From Omphalotus guepiniiformis (taxonomy: Eukaryota > Basidiomycota > Agaricomycetes > Agaricales > Omphalotaceae): 64,000 nt of DNA. Shown piece after piece: positions 61,044 to 64,000 of the stretch (position 1 is the stretch's first letter; every line of letters begins with the position of its first letter). Below the pieces are notes generated by a model, which saw nothing but the letters and a program-made list of their open reading frames with translations, did not search any database and was not told the DNA's origin. A program made the translations under genes and the position numbers. The DNA is taken from the NCBI GenBank assembly GCA_028554645.1, contig JAQOOI010000020.1, positions 171,501-235,500 of the forward strand. Direction: 5' to 3'.

Positions 61044-64000
61044 AAATTGAAAGAAATTGAATAAACGCCGTACTTCGCGCTGTCAATTCGCCGAAATTTG
61101 CCGAAAATCCTTCTCAATCTCCGACTGAAATTGCTACTTGCTGTAAATTTACAGAGCACTACTTAAAGTTACTATTCTACTTATTCTTGCCTTCACACTT
61201 CACATGTGCGCCGAATTATGTCTTACAACTCGGTCCTGCTCTTAGTCCGATGGGGGGCTGCGTATCGTACAGCGCCTACTTTCCATTCACACCGTCAAAT
61301 CTTACACTACTGATGCGGTTGAACTATACCTCACCAGCCACCTCGAAAGACTAGACCAATACTATATCGTATCTGATGGCAAATTTAGCGCCACAGCTAC
61401 TTACCAGAGTCTGATGAGTTCGCGAATGACCTCTCTTCATCTGGCGGCGGTGACGCAGATGAAATCTATGAAAAGAACCACCACCTTGTAGCATTCTTTT
61501 AATGTACGCTCGATTGTCTTATCTTGACGATCAATCCTGCAATTGATATGTTAGGGGCGCTTCATGAACGTTGCGATAGAACATACCAACAACAGTTGTA
61601 GTATGGATAGATGGTTTCCTGGTGGCACAACATTAGAATCGTGATGAATATCTATGTCGCTATGGTACTTCCACTGAGGTATCGGCATCGATACGAGGAA
61701 CAGTGAGAAACATGTCATATTCTATATATCTATATACACCTAGGGGGGTTCCGAAATGATGCTCTTTTCATGGTATTGCGTCTGTCTACCGCGATTAGTG
61801 AGGAAACAGAAGCTGCCTTGTGTTCGTGATGGTCGGTATTAGGGATATCATCACTAACAGATACACCTCGAACCTACCTCAGTAGATCGCTTCCGTAGTT
61901 TTCATTTCATTACTTCAGAGATAAGTAGTATCAGGATGGATACGCATTTACATACATACATACACGAACCTTCCACCGACGTCAAGTCAACGCACCTCAG
62001 AACCTGCCTCACCCGAAAGTACCGGAGATCATCTCAACAGACAATCCCTACGATGAGCTCCAGTGAGAAAACCTTTCAGTGGATTCACCCCAGAAGAATA
62101 CTGGCAGAGAAGGTACTACGTACATCCGTAATCCCCCTATATTTCCTTCTACTGAGGCGGAACTGTCCATTGGTGTGAATCCCCGACATTCCGTCCGTCC
62201 ATCATCCCACTTTTCACAAGCAATATGGCATGCGATCGGAAAAGAAACGAGTAATGTCCGAGTAGAGGTTCAACTCACTTGTATCGATTCATAATCTGCG
62301 TGATTCCGAGATGAACATCACCGCCGAGTCGAACCCATGAACCAACATAAACTCACCCTGAAGTCGAAGAGGTACTTCAAGAACCCATTAACAACATAAG
62401 CTCTCCCTGAAGTCGAAGAGGTACTTCAAGAAGTGGATATCACGCGCTAGCTTCGGGCGTCAGGGACTCGCAAACCACTGTGAATGGTGCGATTCACCAA
62501 AACTGAGCTAATTTTATCCCATAATTGCACCTCGACAAAGTTTTTCTAGCCTTATCTTGTCCATTCGAGCTGCCAGTAAGGCTCACTGGCATTGAGTTAG
62601 TTTTTGCTTGAACTGAAGAATTGAAGCGAATGGTTTGATCAGAATCTCACTGGTACGCAAGCCTCAAGGATGAGCATTACTCCTAGGCGGATTTTGTCAG
62701 TTCAGAAGAAGTCCAAAGAAACGTCATCGAATGAGAAAGTTATACCTCAGGTGTATATGTCAGCCGCTCCAACTGCGCGACTATTGCATATATTATTTGA
62801 ATGAATTGTGATACAAAGCACTTACACGCACCGATACTTATCAGCACGTAAGGGTATTTTAGCGACCTTCAAGCCGCGAATTAGTAAGTATCTAAAAGCG
62901 GGAGCTCAGGAAAGTCCAGCTTACGGTACACTAGAGAAAGACTGACAAGTACGTCCGCAGTACATCGGTACTTTTACATTGAAATATCGTTGGAAGACTA
63001 ACACCGTAGAAGAGAAAAACTGTCAAAATTCAGCTCGGCGCCATCTTACAGAGGAGAGTCCTCACCTTTTCTTAGCTATCTCTCCTGACGGTGCTTTTGT
63101 GCTTCCGAAGGTAACACGCTCGGCGCTTAGAAGCCGGAAATGTGCAAACCAGGTTGATCTCAGGGGTAAGGGTTGAATGAATAAGACTTTAGCTGTTGTG
63201 GATGTGTTAGTAAATATTCGTGCTGCCTGCTAGATAAGATGAGATTTCTAGCTTTGGACCGTTTGGATCGGGGGTACACCATTTTTCATGTCGAGGCTAC
63301 CATTCTCATAGCACTTCATGCTATAGAACTTTTTGAACCAAAGTACAAGACTCGAAAGCAATCGGAAGGAGAGAACCAACTCCGAGCATCGTTACGATTC
63401 GAGACTATGCTCGAAAGGAGTTAATGAAAGTAGAAGCCCAAGCTTCGACTATCAGAACCCGATCTAGACAGCCTTCGAGAGACGCGCGCGAAAATAGCAA
63501 CACCGCCCACTCGACGCCCTCGATAAAAGATTAACCAAAAAAAAGACACCAGTGGGATGTGAACACCAATTGAAATGATCATTGATACCACCGATATCAC
63601 TGCCGATACACAAATCCGCGCAAACCACGCACCGGGGTCGAGAAAGTATAGGAGAAGCTGAATAATCCGCAGATGGCAGTACGTATGTAAATTCTTTAGT
63701 AGCACTTGAATCTGCCCCTAGGAGATGATTATCAAAAAAAAAACACTCACCGTCGAAACCTATACAATACACCTAGAGCGCTCTATTCTCAGCGTTTTGG
63801 GGTCAAGTCGTTCCCCTCAAGAGGAGAAGGCTAGTACGCAGGCTTGAATCTCTTCTCACTTGCGTTGACCGTGCATCAAGGGTGTTCCAGTTGCATCAGA
63901 TGTCAGAAAGCTTGTACGTAGATCGATTTCACCACACGAATGCATACGAGTTCGCCGTTGGTGTAAAAGGTCTCGAAACATGGGCCCGTATAAATCCTCG
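61044..64000. other. Intergenic, no gene recognised
   Basis: Only short ORFs without domains. Contains the 50-bp tandem repeat at 62,331-62,429. Confidence 0.45.
62331..62429. repeat. 50-bp tandem repeat, two units
   Basis: Units start GAACCCAT at 62,331 and 62,381 and share CCCTGAAGTCGAAGAGGTAC before TTCAA. Confidence 0.9.

Overview
The window is nuclear DNA of a filamentous basidiomycete, almost certainly an Agaricomycete. The evidence is dense short introns (mostly about 45-70 nt, one of 34 nt), FunK1-type fungal kinases, a WSC-repeat copper radical oxidase, a Gti1/Pac2 (WOPR) regulator, a T5orf172/MUG113-type protein, remains of an Agaricomycete-type P450, and a Ty3/gypsy retroelement. 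Nothing looks bacterial or organellar.

Region 1 (1 to about 11,440) is one retroelement read on the minus strand. Gag, protease and RT/RNase H/integrase lie in three successive reading frames, each linked to the next by an apparent -1 shift. The element also carries a seven-exon gene (477-1878) on the opposite strand, convergent with pol. A 13-nt near-palindrome, GAGTATCTAACTC, recurs across the element on both strands, in introns and in all coding frames. I saw no copy in the other 53 kb. I found a tRNA-like primer-binding-site candidate but no second LTR.

Region 2 (about 11,440 to 34,250) is a rearranged, repeat-rich stretch holding broken copies of ordinary genes: paladin phosphatase, P450, an OMA1-like protease, a Sis1-type DnaJ, two MFS-transporter tails, a FunK1 kinase pseudogene and a frame-damaged HAL2 nucleotidase. 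Among them are genes that still look intact: a T5orf172 protein, a 915-residue P-loop NTPase with a nuclease-like C-terminus (Crinkler-like), a 754-residue FunK1 kinase, and a small Cys-rich/coiled-coil protein. The NTPase gene has an upstream partial duplicate that has lost its Walker A and runs into an MFS tail. Several dispersed and tandem repeats mark the breakpoints.

Region 3 (34,285 to about 60,300) is a conserved housekeeping block: SEC13, mitochondrial EF-G, the nucleolar GTPase NUG1/GNL3, an Old Yellow Enzyme, a WOPR transcription factor, a four-WSC copper radical oxidase with three micro-exons, LIS1/PAC1 and a large GT2 membrane glycosyltransferase. These are single genes with unrelated roles, not an operon-like cluster. 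SEC13, NUG1 and HAL2 each show one or two single-base frame conflicts that are either assembly indels or real damage.

Region 4 (60,305-64,000) has no gene I can name, only a possible damaged ORF group and a 50-bp tandem repeat.

All exon coordinates were worked out by eye from splice motifs and reading phase.
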